Of a DNA stretch of 64,000 bases, positions 12,957 through 25,990 are shown piece by piece; within the stretch, counting starts at the first letter, position 1, and each line of letters starts with the position of its first letter. Both the position numbers and the translations under genes were made by a program. This DNA comes from Halichoerus grypus (Eukaryota; Chordata; Mammalia; Carnivora; Phocidae): positions 83,432,754 through 83,496,753 of the forward strand of contig NC_135721.1 in the NCBI RefSeq assembly GCF_964656455.1. Reading direction: 5' to 3'. The notes under the pieces are model-generated. The model worked only from the letters and a program-made list of their open reading frames with translations, was not told the origin of the DNA and ran no database searches.

Positions 12957-14201
12957 AGTCAGTTTCTGGGAACATGGGGGCTATTTCCCAGGCCAGACGG
13001 TGGCCACCCTTCCAGCAGGCTCTAGCCTGCACATCAACACCCCCACAGCCCCGCGGCCTGGAAGCTGCAGCGGGGAGCCAAACTTGGGATAAAGAACCAA
13101 GTGATTTTCTCTTCAACTTTAGCAGTTTGAGGGCTTTTAAAAATGGTTGCAAAGTCATGCACAAAGCAAGAAAAGTCTTTTTTAGAGCATGATCAAAGAC
13201 ATGAAAACACCTCTGATCAGACAAGTACTTGAAGATCTCTGAGGAAAGAAACATATTGCAATAATCACTAGACTCAGTGACCACAAAACAACGCTCTCCA
13301 GAACGTACAAGGCTCTGAAGAAATAACAAAAGAAATTACTTAATCATTTACGTAAAATTAAAAAGCTTCTATAGAGAAAAGCCAACAGAAAATCACTCCC
13401 AATGGGTATGAGTATGTATTAAAATCCAAATATCAACACTGCCAAAATAATAGTAACATTATCCACACCAACAGTTACTAACACACGTAGTTTTATGCAT
13501 ATAACTGACATAAAGCACACAACACATGGAACACTTACCAAATTACCAAGCACCCGTCAGAAATGATTAGGAGCTGGGGCAAACTCAGTGCATCTTACTA
13601 AGTCGTATACTGCATTAGGGAATATGGTATAAAAGGGCATCATTATTTGTGATGCCACACTGTGCCCCTTCCCCACCCCCACCTAGCTCCCTCCACCAGC
13701 AGAGGGGAGACTTTGGCGGGGAGTCGGATGCCCCAGGACGTTGCAGACCTCATTTTACTATCTACCTTCCACTGCCCTCATCCTCCATAGGTAGAAAAGT
13801 ACCTAATGCATGACCGGGGTTCACTGAATTGTAGTAAGATGTTCCTGCAAGGCACAAACCCGGGCTCTTTGTTTCAAAGAGCTTCAGTTGCTCCCTGAAG
13901 TGGCCATCAGCATTTCCGAGCACATGCTACATGAAGCAGGGCTAACCAGGCACGAGCTCAAATCTGTGGGGGAGGCTGTGCATCTCCCTGGTTTTGGGAA
14001 GGCCTGGTCTTCAAAGCACACACACGCAAGAAAAAAGTTCAGGAAAGTCTCTTTTCTAGTGACAACCTACGAGGCTCCCCAAGGGGATGGGGACCAACCA
14101 AGCTCAGGCTAGGTTACAAACGGCCCTTTTGGCATTTCTAAACACCACTCAGAGCATTTTCATTGCTATTGCTGTTCAGTTTTAAATCACTGCATATTTT
14201 A
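12957..14201. other. No gene recognised
   Basis: Unique or unclassified AT-rich DNA. The minus frame 12,841-13,329 (162 residues) overlaps the MLT1 LTR and has no recognisable domain. Confidence 0.45.
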
Positions 14202-14403
14202 TTTTTATTTATTTTTATTTATTTATTTATTTGACAGAGAGAGAGAGAGAGAGCACAAGCAGGGGGAGCGGCAGGCAGAGGGAGAGGGAGAATCAGGGTC
14301 CCTGCTGAGCAAAGAGCCCGATGTGGGACTTGATCCCAGGACCCTGGGATCATGACCTGAGTCAAAGGCAGATGCTTAACTGGCTGAGCCACCCAGGTGC
14401 CCC
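14202..14403 (-). mobile_element. CAN-SINE, inverted, with perfect TSD
   Basis: Begins with ATTT repeats (the reversed AAAT tail), then (GA)n, then the body and head GCCACCCAGGTGCCCC. A perfect 19-bp TSD, TAAATCACTGCATATTTTA, lies at 14,183-14,201 and 14,404-14,422. Confidence 0.96.
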
Positions 14404-14549
14404 TAAATCACTGCATATTTTAGAGAAAAGCCCATGGTAAGGCTTGCCACGGCCCTTTTAGAGCTAATTCAGCAGGAGCTAAGACTCAGGCTCGCTGTTT
14501 CCCCAGCCGCCTCAGCAGAAAGCCTAGCACATCTCATGCGGATTTTAAA

Positions 14550-14735
14550 GATTTTATTTATTTTTTTTGACAGAGAGAGACACAGCAAGAGAGGTAACAT
14601 AAGCAGGGGGAGTGGGAGAGGGAGAAGCAGGCTTTTCGCGGAGCAGAGAGCCCGATGCGGGGCTTGATCCCAGGACCCTGGGATCATGACCTGAGCCGAA
14701 GGCAGACGCTTAACGACTGAGCCACCCAGGCGCCC
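14550..14735 (-). mobile_element. CAN-SINE, inverted, with perfect TSD
   Basis: Reverse-oriented copy about 150 bp from the previous one. The 17-bp TSD, CTCATGCGGATTTTAAA, is at 14,533-14,549 and 14,736-14,752. Just beyond, GGATTTTAAAACCACC recurs at about 14,764, so the target lay in a short direct repeat. Confidence 0.96.
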
Positions 14736-14752
14736 CTCATGCGGATTTTAAA

Positions 14753-15764
14753 ACCACCTTTCAGGGGATTTTAAAACCACCTGTTTTACTTTCCAACCAA
14801 GTAAAAAGAAAGAAAAGTACTAAAGCTAGACACTAGCCCCTAGCAGAATTCAGGAGCAGGGTGATAGGAACATACAACATATGTGGCCAGCATTCAAGTA
14901 AGAACTTGTGTGGAACTGAAATTAACTTTCACAGTTAAGAGTGCTGAGTATGTAGGGCGTTTCCCCTCAAGTTCTCAAAAGGCCTTCAGCCCAATCATCA
15001 CCTGAGGTGGAGAGGCGGAAGGCATGGCACTGGTTTGAAGGGAACACTAGCGGCAAGGGGAAGGCGGATGACCGGCCCCCCACTAGTGATGTGCTGGTCC
15101 CCTGTGCCAGAAGGGGAGCCCATCACTAGTCGCCAGAACTCTCTGGCCTGTCGGCCAACAATCAGACCAGGAAAGTCATCCTCCCCCTCAAACTATTCAA
15201 AACCAGAGGTGGGAGGAGCAAGAAACCACCTAATGAGAGGCTTCCACACTGGGAGAAACCAGACAGCAACTTCTCCGGGTCAGAGGCGGGGCTTACAACC
15301 TGCAATCTCTGTGCTGGGGGCTTCTTCTCTTTAAAACCAGTCATGGTTACAGGCTAGCATGTGGCCATCCTTCCCCTCCCTTCCCCCTGCCTTTCTTTTC
15401 CTTGGCAAGCACAGAGTGAGGAAGGGGACGGGGAAATTAGGTCTTTGTCCTGGATCCCCTCCCTTGACTTAAGGGACCCAGCGGGCCCCAGGTCATCAGG
15501 TCACTGGGACACTGTCACGCTGATACCAAAGAAATTGGCAGCTCTATGTAGTTAATCTCAATCCAAAGCATTACAGCAAGAAATCAGCAGGGACTAGAAT
15601 ATATGCACACGCAAACACCCAGTGACCCAAATGACATTGCCAGAGTCCTTCTACTTATGCACCCAGATGCCAGCTGGAGAAACAGGCATGGGTACCCGAG
15701 AGTTGACAGCTACCACCGGTCATAGACAACTGCAGGGCCATCACATGCCAAGGAACAGGCTCCT
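14753..15764. other. No gene recognised
   Basis: Unique-looking DNA. Frames of 99 residues (15,035-15,334, +) and 60 residues (15,162-15,344, -) overlap each other and have no recognisable domain or splice context. Confidence 0.45.
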
Positions 15765-15945
15765 TTCAGGCACCACTCTATAAACCTTACAACTATCCTA
15801 GGAGATAAGTATTACTATTGTTCCCATTTCTCAGATGGGAAAACTGAGGCACAAAGAGCCCTACCAAACCAAAGTCCCACAGTACCAAGTGGAAGGCCAC
15901 GATCCATGCCAGGGGACCAGATCTGTACCACCATGGTGTACTGCC
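15765..15945 (+). repeat. MIR SINE
   Basis: The conserved MIR core is readable: AACTATCCTAGGAGATAAGT, ATTACTATTGTTCCCATTTC, GATGGGAAAACTGAGGCACA, and then a degraded stretch where AAGTCCCACAGTACCAAGTG replaces the AAGGTCACACAGCTAGTAAG of the family. Confidence 0.88.
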
Positions 15946-18099
15946 TCTCGGGGTTAAGTGCACGAGGGTTCAAAGACAGGCGTACACGAGAGGCCCAGGA
16001 GACCTTCTAGGAAGGAGCCACTAGTTCTAGCTCTGGGGTAATCCAGACGCTCCAAAGGAGAGATGCCATTGCAGTCCTGCCACATGCAAGGAGGTAAGCA
16101 GTGGGGCCGGTGGGGAGGCAGGCTAAGCACTGGAACAGCATGGGCAAAAGCACAGTGTGTAAAAGTGCATGGCCTTGTTGGAAGTAAACCAGTGTGATTA
16201 TGTTCATAAAATTTAAAAAGTACTAAATGGTGGCAGATGAAGCAAAGATCTTATTTTTAGGGCCCTTTAATAACACCCAGGAGCCCAGACTTTATCATGA
16301 AATGGGGACCCAGAGGCTTCTAAGAAGAAAAGTGAAACAAGTACATCTGTGTATTAGAAAATCAACCCTGCTACCGATAAAAGGTTGATGAGAGGGAGAA
16401 AAGTCCAGAAGCAGGAGGATGAGAGGACTGTGGCCAGGTGAGAGAGAAAGGCCTGGTCCGGGCAATGCGAAGAGAGAAGGTCAACGTTTCAAGGCGTGGT
16501 GACCACAGGCTACCCTCTGATCTGTGACTGTTGGCTCAGCGTAATTATTAATAGCACCCCTTTCCGCTAGCAAAGGTGCCTGGCGCAGCCAGAAATACGG
16601 TCACTGTATTCCACACCCGCTTGGGCACAATATACGTACGTTAAGAGGGAGAAGCAGGATTTGAGGATGAACATAAGAATTTCAGCCCAGATACCAGATA
16701 AAAATAAGGGTGTGTGTCTTTTAGATAAATTTACATACATGAAAACCATATTATGGAAATATGGTGACAGATCTAAATATTTATGACCATCCTGCCCCCA
16801 CTTGACCTAGATGCTGCGAAACGAAGCTTTTTGCCCTGAAAATTTCACTTTAAAAACTATTCAAATATTCTACAATATTTCTTCTTCTTGATTAATCTCA
16901 CAATCAGAAAATTTTTTTCTAGTAATAAATGTATGCCTCGTCTCCAGTGCATCCAAAATATTCTTCGTTGAAGTAATGCATACCACGAGAAAAAAACAAA
17001 ACTAAATAAATGGGAGGAGGAAGAGCTTATGAAGAGGATAGAACTGAATTAAATAATCGAGGAACAGCAAGGTCCAGAGAACTGACTCCGCTGTAAAGCG
17101 TGTGGGTGCGTATATGACATTATGTAAGACAGCAGAAGGCAGTCTGATCACACACACCCACGTAGGCCGCGCTATCCCCGCACTGCTTTTCTCATGTCAG
17201 TTCCTCCTTTCGTGCAGCTAAGAAAGTTAATCCCATCCTCCAGCCTATATGAACTCCACAAAACAAATCTCCTGCTAGGGAGGTACGTGTGCACGTCCGG
17301 GAGCGTGGGTTTTAAACCACAGACAAACCAAGAGGTCCAATTCAAAAGCCGTATTATTAGTGGAATAAAGCTAGCATTCTTTATACACATCCTCCACCTG
17401 TGCCGCACTCAGTGGGTGGGGAACAAGTTCTCTCTTCCCTCCAGGCACCCACGGGTGGGTCCTCTACAGTGTCTGGATTCACAGGGGCTGTATTCTGCTC
17501 CAGGAAGCCACATTTTGCTGGAATGCTGCAACCTCTCACTTTGCAGGGGGTAAAGAGGGATGCTGCCATACCCTCAGAGATAAAGGACCATAAGGGCAAC
17601 CGACTTAAAGCATCCCCTTTAATTAAATTAATGCAAAAAGTAAAAGTTCTGAGTGTTGTCTTCTTTGTTCTCTTCAGGAATGAGTCTAAGAAAAAACACA
17701 TTTTACTAACCACTCCTAGTCCAATCATTCTCGATAATTTCTCAATTTTGATATTTTATGGAAACCACATTTCTGAGTTTCAAAGAATATATTCTTAGAG
17801 CAAGTTCATAACACTCTTTTTTAAATAGCCATTAGCCCAATTTATGCACACAACCAGCAGTTCTAAGGGCGTTATTTCTTACCGTCCAAGGAGACCTGAG
17901 CAGGGGCTCGAGCAGACGATGCCCTGGCTACCTGATGTGGCCACAGCGCTGGCATTCCTCTGTGGAAGGCTGCTCTAGAAAAGCCTCACTGGGAGGCGGC
18001 CCAGACCAGTGACTTCCCCTCTGCATTCAGTGGCCCTTCTTCCCATCCCCACGCATATATAATAAGGGTAGTCGTGTTCTCCAGGACATCCTCCTCCTC
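15946..18099. other. No gene recognised
   Basis: Unique or unclassified sequence. The overlapping frames around 17,170-17,800 (up to 132 residues) are on both strands and lack recognisable domains. Confidence 0.45.
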
Positions 18100-18820
18100 C
18101 CTCACAGGGGATGGTCACTGACCGGCTCGGGGTGGGCATCTGACCGACGTGGACCAAAGATGTGCCCCCCTGAGAGGTGGGATACAGAGCGGCGCTTCTG
18201 TGAGCCACACAGCCTCCGTGCTGTTGGGGCGACTGTCCCCCCACCCCCACCCCGCAAGCCCCGGGAGAGGTACCGCAGGCCCGCAGGGTGCAGAAAGAGG
18301 CAGAGCATAGAGGCAGGGCGGCTCTCCCCTACGTGTCCCCGAAGCCTTGCCGACACCCCTTCGGAAGACACCCCACCCTCAGGACGACTTCCTCTCTTGC
18401 TTCAGGGAGCTCCAGAGGGGCTCCGGTAACTGCCACCCTGGCCACTCCTCGGAGCGCCAGATGCAAACACGGAGTGTGGGGGGGCCGCATAAAGGCAGGA
18501 GCTTCCTGTTCCTGGCAGAAGGGCAGCAGGGGCTGGACGGATAAGCAAAACCGCTCTGCTGGGATCTGAACCCCGTCAGCATCACCAACGCCGAGCCGCC
18601 CCTGGGCAGGGCTGTGCAGGAAAGCCTGCGGTCGCTTCCTGCTTGTCAGCGGGGAACAGTCTGTCCGAGGCTTCAAAGCGTGGTTCTGCCCCCCGCCCCC
18701 CCCCCCCGACCGGCGCACCAGAGGGAACCGCGGTGCCTCCCCGAGACTGCACGGCAGCACCTGGGTGTGCAGCGCACACGTGGACGGCTGGTAACTTCCC
18801 CGCAGTGCAGCTGCGATGGG
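18100..18820. promoter_or_regulatory. CpG-rich block inside AT-rich DNA
   Basis: CpG dinucleotides are frequent, especially at 18,540-18,820. I counted about 23 in roughly 280 bp, while the flanks are nearly CpG-free. No repeat was recognised here. It may be an orphan or intragenic CpG island, meaning an enhancer or alternative promoter. Overlapping frames of up to 168 residues on both strands are expected in such DNA and do not look like a protein. Confidence 0.45.
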
Positions 18821-19195
18821 ATCATTTATATTCATTTCTGGTAGCCAAAGCGGGCATGTTCAACTTTTTGTTTTGGTTTCCCTCCTTTTCTGCGAGTATA
18901 GTCTGCGTGATGCATGACTGGTGGATTCTCAGTACTCCATTCCTATTGATCCATGCTGAGATGAAACAGCAGCGACCACTCTTTGTCCCCACATGCCAGG
19001 TGGCACCAGGGCAGTTCATTCCACCCACACTCGGGAGAGTCCCCGTGCCAGATGTGCCCTGGCGTCCGGACCACTGCCATCCAGCCACACTCCCATCTGG
19101 ACCACTGAGGCTACATTTCCCAGGCCCTTACCAGCTGGACTCTGGGTAAGGTTCTGCCAAAGAGGGGCCCTGGTGCAACATTAAAAAGCAGGAGG

Positions 19196-19462
19196 GGGCA
19201 CCTGGGTGGTACAGTCAGTCAAGCATCGGACTCCTGATTTCCGCTCGGATCATGATCGCAGGGTCCTGGGATCGAGACCCACAGCATCGCAGCATCAGGA
19301 ATCTGTGCTCAGCAGGAAGTCTGCTCTTGAGAGATTCTCTCTCCCTCTCCATCTGCACCCCTACCCCCGAGCTCGCTTGCCCTCTATCTCTCTCTCTTGC
19401 TCGCTCTCTCTCTCCCTAAAATAAATAAAAATCTTTTAAAACTAAAAATAATAAAAAAAAAA
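19196..19462 (+). mobile_element. CAN-SINE, long variant
   Basis: Head GGCACCTGGGTGGTACAGTC and a longer body with CTCTTGAGAGATTCTCTC, then (CT)n and an A-rich tail. The short TSD is GGCAGGAGG-like: AAAAAGCAGGAGG before and AAAAAGGCAGGAGG after. The TTGAGATTCTCTC subtype differs from most copies in the window and is shared with 46,124 and 59,164. Confidence 0.92.
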
Positions 19463-22400
19463 AGGCAGGAGGGAAAGGTGAAGACTTGCTCACCCCCACC
19501 CCCGCAAGGCAGGAGCAGGGTTCTAGAACAGCATGGCCAATGCATGGCAGCAAGTGGCTGAGGCTCAGGCTGTGCCTTAGCTCCCAGGGCAGGACCAGCA
19601 GTTCAGGCTTCCTGCTGGCGTGGGGGGTGATGGCGGGGAGCACCTGCTCTTGGGCTCTGGGGGACTCCCATGTCCTTGTTTTGTTCCTGCAGACCTAGAG
19701 CCAGCGCTGGCTCAGTTTCTGATCTTTGGGTAACATGTCCTCCCCCTTTGGCTCCTTCAGCCCTTTATATCCTTTTGTAACCATTCCCTGGACTAGACCT
19801 TGTGCATCTAAAATACCTAACAGGTTTCTATTTTGCTAACGGAGAAGCCCCAAAGAGGGCAGAAAGAACCCCCCAGCCAGAGTGAAGCAGAGTCCATCTG
19901 AAGAATTACAGCTGGCCAGTGTGACTCTCAGGTGAGTCAAAACAGAAAAAAAGCAAAGGGCAGTGTCACTTCTCACCTGTCACCTGAGGTCTGACTGCTA
20001 AAGGTCCCTGCAGCCCGGGTAGAGCTGACATCACTCTGCTAACCAGCTGGGCCACCTGGAGGAGGAACACAGCAAGCTAGCCCACATCAGCCGCTCAAGC
20101 AACCAAACCTAGAAGAAAATCCACAAGTTCCTTCTTCTGCTCATACTCAAAATGTCATAAAGGTCCCCTGCTGGGCCAGGGGGACAACCCAGGACTTGTG
20201 CAGTGCAGCTGCCCTCCACGGGTGGGCAGGCAAGGCATAGGAAGCAGCCCTGACCACAGCTGGGCGACCCCTTACCAGCCAGCCAGAAGGCCCACCTGTC
20301 ATATGCCTGGTGACAGAGGGCTCTGAAACCCTCCCCTCAACTTTCTTTGGCTGCTTCCAGATGATACTGAAATTTCAAGATATTTGGAACACTTCGAGAA
20401 GTAAGGGACAAAAGGCAGGTAACTGAATTGCTACAGAAAATCCAGGAGGTACGATGATTATAGCTGGAACGAAAGTTGGGGGTCTTCCACCCTGCCCCCG
20501 GGACATGAAAGGGAAGTAGGAGCAGCTGGTGACATAGACAGGAGAGCAGACCTCTGGGATTCCCTGGGGAGGATCTGAGGGCCACGGGTGGCCTTTCCAC
20601 ACCCACTTCTCCCCAGAGGTGGACCACAGTAAGGGACGTACATGGTGCTATGCCAAATTAGGCTAAACCAAAAATACGATGGGTGCATTTTCTTCCAATT
20701 ACTCCCTAGGTAGAAGTCATTCACTCCCTAAGCAACTGATGGTCAACAATTGGGCCTTCTGCTAGATTTTGGGCTTTTTTATAACCACAAAACCAAAAGG
20801 GAACTTTGACAACCAGTTATTCCAACCCTCTCATTTACAGATGAAGAAATTGTGAGCATGATCAGTGAATAAAAGAAAAAATCCACATTGAAAGAATCCA
20901 AGTGAACCAATGTAGCTCCTGAAACTTACACACAGGGAGGCGTGGTGCTCTTGGTTAAGTGAACCAGGCAGCAAGGTCAAGAAGGAAAAAAACCCTAAGT
21001 TTCAAAAGGGTATAATTAGCTGGATTATTCCTCACTTAAAGGTAGCGTGAGACAGCTCCTTTATCTACAGCAGAAACTACTGAGGTCCAACCATAAACTC
21101 ATAAATAGTGTTTAAAACCCAAAGGAGACAAGAAAGAACCTACATATAAAGGTTCAATAGCGACAACTGAGAAAAATAAGCAAGTTGAATGGAAAGCAAG
21201 TTAGAACACACCAATTTGAAGTTAAATTTAAACATTACATTCTGGTTAAAAATAATCCCAAGAAATGACATGTATCTGGAATTCACTTTACGGTCCTCTA
21301 GTGGGGAGCATAGGAGAGGGAAGTGAGTGAGGCTAAGATGAAATAAGATGGGCCCTGAGCTGCTGAAACTAAGTGATGTGCTACACATTCTCTGTGCTTC
21401 AGAATTTCCCAATTTAACATCCGCATAAAACTAGCAAATTCTCACCAAACATGCACCCTTGTGTCACGCACAGTGCAAATTACTTAGCATGGGACTGGTA
21501 TATCAACGCCACTCCTAATGCATGTCACTTATTATTACTTTTTACAAAATAAAGTTAAGCCAAAATCAGATCACAAGGTATTCAGATGACATGACTTTAC
21601 TTAATTTCTAAATAAATCAACCTGGTAATGATTTTTGAAAGCATTTTTTTCAATTATACATTATGAATGACTTCTTAAGCTAGATTTCATTAGATAAACA
21701 TATAATTCAAAAGAAAGGTTGCTTTATAGATGATCTATATTAATCAGTGTCCCACAGATGCCTCCCACAAGCTTCTAAATAAATGTGAGTTAAAACTGAG
21801 TCTGTCTGTGGACCCAGATTTTCGTGATTCCCAGGCCCCAGACAAACTGAGACACACTCCCACCTTGCCCATGACGGATGACGGGCCCTGCAGTCGAGTC
21901 AGTAATTGTGTGCTACCCTGGCCACAGCTGACCAGACCAGCAGTGGACACCTGCCCTAACAGACAACTGAATGGGCTCCAGGACCCAGAATCACTGCTTC
22001 AGGGACCTCTGCACACCATGACACAGAAAGGACCCCTATACCCTTCACAGGTCCACCACCAAATTCTTACATCGATTCTTCAATACTTCAATTTTATTTT
22101 TGCTCAAACAGAAAAGAGTGAGCATCGGTCAGACCACCATCACGTCGGGCAGAGTAAGGACCTGCTTCGAGGAGGCAGAGGTCCTGGGAGTGAAGAGAAC
22201 TCAGGTACCTAAAACATCCCTCCCTAAGGCACCTCTCCCGCCAGATTTCCTGATGCGCATTTCACTTGGTGTCTCTGGTATTTTTCTTATGATTCAAACG
22301 GAGACTCTATTTTTTCTTTTAAGCAAAATAAATCAGTTACACAAATGATTACTACTCAAAGGAGGACAGAAGAGCAAAGCAAAAGGCCACACTACTGTCA

Positions 22401-22621
22401 CTCTCCCAGAAGCCACTGGACACATGTTCCTGGGAGCAGGGGCTGGGGCCCACCTCTTCCGGGCAGGATCACCAGGGCCTAAAACGCCGCCTGACACGGG
22501 GTAGGCAAATACTTGTTGAGTGGGTGACTGACACTTGAAGTCTTTCAAGGAAAAGATACCCACACACTGGAAGCTACAGCATTTAAGTAAGGAACCATGA
22601 TATGCCAAAGGGACGCCACCA
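19463..22621. other. No gene recognised
   Basis: Unique or unclassified DNA. A MIR-like scrap (TCATTTACAGATGAAGAAAT) is at 20,830-20,850, and an L2-like 3' end (GGCAAATACTTGTTGAGTGG) is at 22,504-22,525. The 160-residue + frame at 21,730-22,212 has no recognisable domain. Confidence 0.4.
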
Positions 22622-22962
22622 TGGTCTGAATGATTGTGTTCTACCCCAAATTCTTACCGTGAAATCCTAACCCTCAAGGAGATGGTATCAGGAGGAAGGG
22701 CCTTGGGGAGGGGAACAGGTCATGAGGGAGGAGCCCCCATGAGTGGGATTAGTCTCCTTATAAAGAGACCCTGCAGAGCACCTCTGCCCCTTCCACCACG
22801 TGAGGATCCGAGAAGTCTGCAACCCAGAAGAGGGCCCTCGCCCAACCAACCCTGATGGCACCCTGACCTTGGACTTGCAGCCTCCGGTACTGTGAGCCAC
22901 AAATGTCTGCTGTTTAGAAGCCACCCAGTCACAGGTATTATGGGATGGCAGACTAAACAAAC
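22622..22962 (+). mobile_element. MLT1/MST-type LTR (ERVL-MaLR)
   Basis: Starts TGGTCTGAATGATTGTGTTC, then AATCCTAACCCTCAAGGAGA, GGGATTAGTCTCCTTATAAA and CTTGGACTTGCAGCCTCCGG, ending AAGCCACCCAGTCACAGGTA. The layout is that of a nearly complete MaLR LTR in plus orientation, with no internal region attached. Confidence 0.85.
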
Positions 22963-24444
22963 TCACATTATGGCCGTGGTCCTGGGGACGATTCTAGGAG
23001 AGATTTTAAGTATGAAGTGGCACAGATTACATACACCACAGGAGTCTTTCTAATGACCTTGAAGTTACCTGTTCAGCAGGTTACACATACATTGTACACG
23101 GTCACAAACAACACGAGAAGCAAGGGGGTGTTCCAGGGAAGAAGTGGCACAAGCAAGACAGGATGGAACCCGCACGTTCACTGGACAGGGAGAAAGGTCT
23201 GCCTAGAGCCGGTGGCTGGAAGCCAAAGGACAAGGGGGCTTACACTACCAAAAGACACAAGGAACTGCTGCATTCAGTGGCAGGGAAATGACAATGACAG
23301 TCCTTGGCTTTATCTGGGAGGACGGCGGAGGGGACGCGGCAGGACCAGGAGACCAGGTACAGGGAGGGACACCGACTCCAACACGACACTCAGCTGCACC
23401 CACTGTGTAAGCGGAATGGGGAGAAACGGCCACTTCCAGAAAGAAGCACTCAGGAAACAAAACTCTAGCAGGAACTTAGAATGCCTCAAACTCCCTGAAA
23501 TCAGGGGCAACACTGCGTTGCTGTTTTCTTCCCATGTCCTCTACAATGAGGACCCAATGCTCAGCATCAGTGACACTTAAGTCCTGGCTCAGTGCAGCCA
23601 TGTGTCAAAACCTGAGGCTGACCCCAAGCTGGGGTAGTGGGGGGGGGGGGGTGGAGGGGAACAGAACCAGAGATTCAGGCACTTCCGGAGAATCTGAGAC
23701 TAGACCAGCTGCCTAAAGAGGGGATTGAAGGCATCCAAGATGATGCCCACAGACACCGGGAAGGAAGAAAGGCACGTTTCCCTTTTCCTCAGCCTTCCCC
23801 TCACTAAACACAGGCAGATGCATAGGATGTTTAGTGCTGCTCATTCCAAGGGGTTGGAAGATTCTCTCTAGGGACTAAATAAGCGAGCTGAGTGTTTGAG
23901 CTGAGCCTTGAGAAAGTGAAAATCAACAGTCTAAATCCACGGTCCTCAAACTCAGGGCCAGAAAGGTCAAGAGTTCCCAAGAGGCTCAGAGAGGCCGTTT
24001 GGGAAGATCCCGATAAGAGACTGCTCTCAATTCTCCACTACCCTTGAGACCATCGGCCTCAGGTAGGGCAAGACTCCCTGCCCTCTGCGCCACAGGCAGC
24101 TTGGCAGACAGGGGGCAGCTTACAGGCTGTAGTTCCCGAAGCCTTCAAGCGGAAAAGCTCTGGGACCCTTCTCCAACACCTCATCTTTGCAGGGTGGCAG
24201 GGAGGGGATGGAAAATTAGGCCCTCCAACTGACCTGGGAGGGAGAAAGTCAGCCTGAGAAAGCTTCTGGGAACAGCTGTGGGGAAAAATACAGATCTGAG
24301 TGACAGGCAGGCCTGACAAAGGAGAGGAGGCTCTGATGCCAGAAGGGTTTTTAATTCAGACAGAAGAAAATAAGAAACAGTGGCAAAGAGTGTTCTGCCA
24401 AGGTACATGCTTTTTCTAAAAAGGTTTATGAAGTCAAAGCCAGT
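22963..24444. other. No gene recognised
   Basis: Includes a 187-residue + frame (23,017-23,580) with no recognisable domain. A homopolymer of about 12 G lies near 23,640-23,651. No convincing splice-flanked exon. Confidence 0.4.
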
Positions 24445-24800
24445 CTCAAAGCTGTTTCTGAATGAGTCTCCCCCAAATTCATCTGCTGAAACCCTAACCC
24501 CCAGTCATGGTATTTAGAGGTGATTATAGGTCTATAGGAGGTCATGAGGGAGGGGCCCCAGGCTGGGATAAATGCCCTCATCAGAAGAGGAACAGACCAG
24601 AGCCCCTTCTCGCTCCACCTCTCGAGGACACTGAGAGAAGGTAGCTGTCCCCAACCCAGAGAGCAGACCCTCTCCAGACACTGCATCAGCCAGTACCTTG
24701 ATCTTGAATGACCAGCCTCCAGAACCGTGAAAAACAAACATCTGTTTTTTAAACCACTCGGTCGAAGGTATTTACTCTAGAGCCGCTCAAGCTAAGACAG
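24445..24800 (+). mobile_element. MLT1-type LTR (ERVL-MaLR)
   Basis: AATGAGTCTCCCCCAAATTC, GAAACCCTAACCCCCAGTCA, GGTATTTAGAGGTGATTATA, TTGATCTTGAATGACCAGCC, TCCAGAACCGTGAAAAACAA and TTTTTTAAACCACTCGGTCG follow the MLT1 order. This is the third plus-strand MaLR LTR in about 12 kb. Confidence 0.85.
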
Positions 24801-25804
24801 CCTCTATTTAAGAAACACTGGCATTAAAAAATATTATCCTCTAGTGAGAAGAAAAGAACATAGTTTTCACTTAAGCCATAATACGATGAGAAAGAACAGG
24901 AAACCACTCTTGAAAGATCTGTCCAAAATATAACTTAGATTCATATTTCCTACTGTAAAGTCAGAATGAAAAATATGAAAGAGGGCAGAAATGATGATAT
25001 TAACATCAGGACTACCAACAATGAAAACTGAAATTATAAACAATTTAAAAAACAACTTAATGTAATACAGCTTACTTCCCCAAAATGACTTTCTGGAATA
25101 TCTGAAATATTTAAAGAGGCTAAAAATACTTTTTCAAAAATAATTTTCTTGACCTGTTAAAATAAAGATGTCTGAATGAAAATTAATAAAAATACCCCAG
25201 ACTACTAACTATCAAGGTCCACATCCTAGGCAAGATAGCTTTCTAGGACTTACCACATGAATCAATCTCTGAATCATGACCTCATCATTTTACAGACAAT
25301 GGCCTATGTTTCTGGAGCGCATCTACAACCCCTCAGAAATGACATCCTGTAGCCTTCTATTCCTAAAAGAAAAAAAATTATTTTACATGTGATCAATTGT
25401 GGTCACCCACACACCGTACAGTAAGCTGCAGCACTCAGTTATAGAAAAGCACAGTATCCTATCTCTGATACCTCTTATCACATATGCCTCAGAAAGATAA
25501 AAGCCAGATGCAAACACCACCCTTTAATAAGATCTTTAACATCAGATAGAGCTACTGACCCTGCTTTTAACTTCCAGACACACTAACAGAAATTTTATTC
25601 ATGTCCTTGAAGTTTAAAGAATTTTGAGAAACCCGTGTCCAAAATATTACATTTTCTTTAAAAAATCTGATTCTTAGAAACTCCTTTAGCAACCACGCCC
25701 CACTTACACAGCTCCCAGACATTCTCTGCCACCATCCCTTTCTTCCTGCAATATACCTTTTCTTTACTTGTTAGTGCTTTACACGATATAACAAAACAAA
25801 TGCA
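24801..25804. other. AT-rich DNA, nothing recognised
   Basis: Strongly AT-rich with stop codons in all frames and no identifiable repeat by eye. Confidence 0.5.
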
Positions 25805-25990
25805 AAAATACTTAGATAATGTGATGTGTAGGGCATTGTTCTCAGTGTTTTTGCATATTTTAATCTTCATAACAGCCCATTTTCCAGTGAAAGCTACTGA
25901 GGCACCAAGAGGGGAGGTAACCCGCCCAAGTCCCAGTCGTAGTGATGGACCAAGATCTGCCCCCACCCCTCTGGTTCCCGAACCCTGGCT
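25805..25990 (+). repeat. MIR SINE
   Basis: MIR order is visible: GTGATGTGTAGGGCATTGTT, ATTTTAATCTTCATAACAGC, GAAAGCTACTGAGGCACCAA, GGTAACCCGCCCAAGTCCCA. Both halves are degraded but the core is clear. Confidence 0.8.

Noticed and set aside
21730..23580. Plus-strand frames of 160 and 187 residues
   Set aside because: No domain, no convincing splice sites and unremarkable composition; the interval between them includes an LTR.
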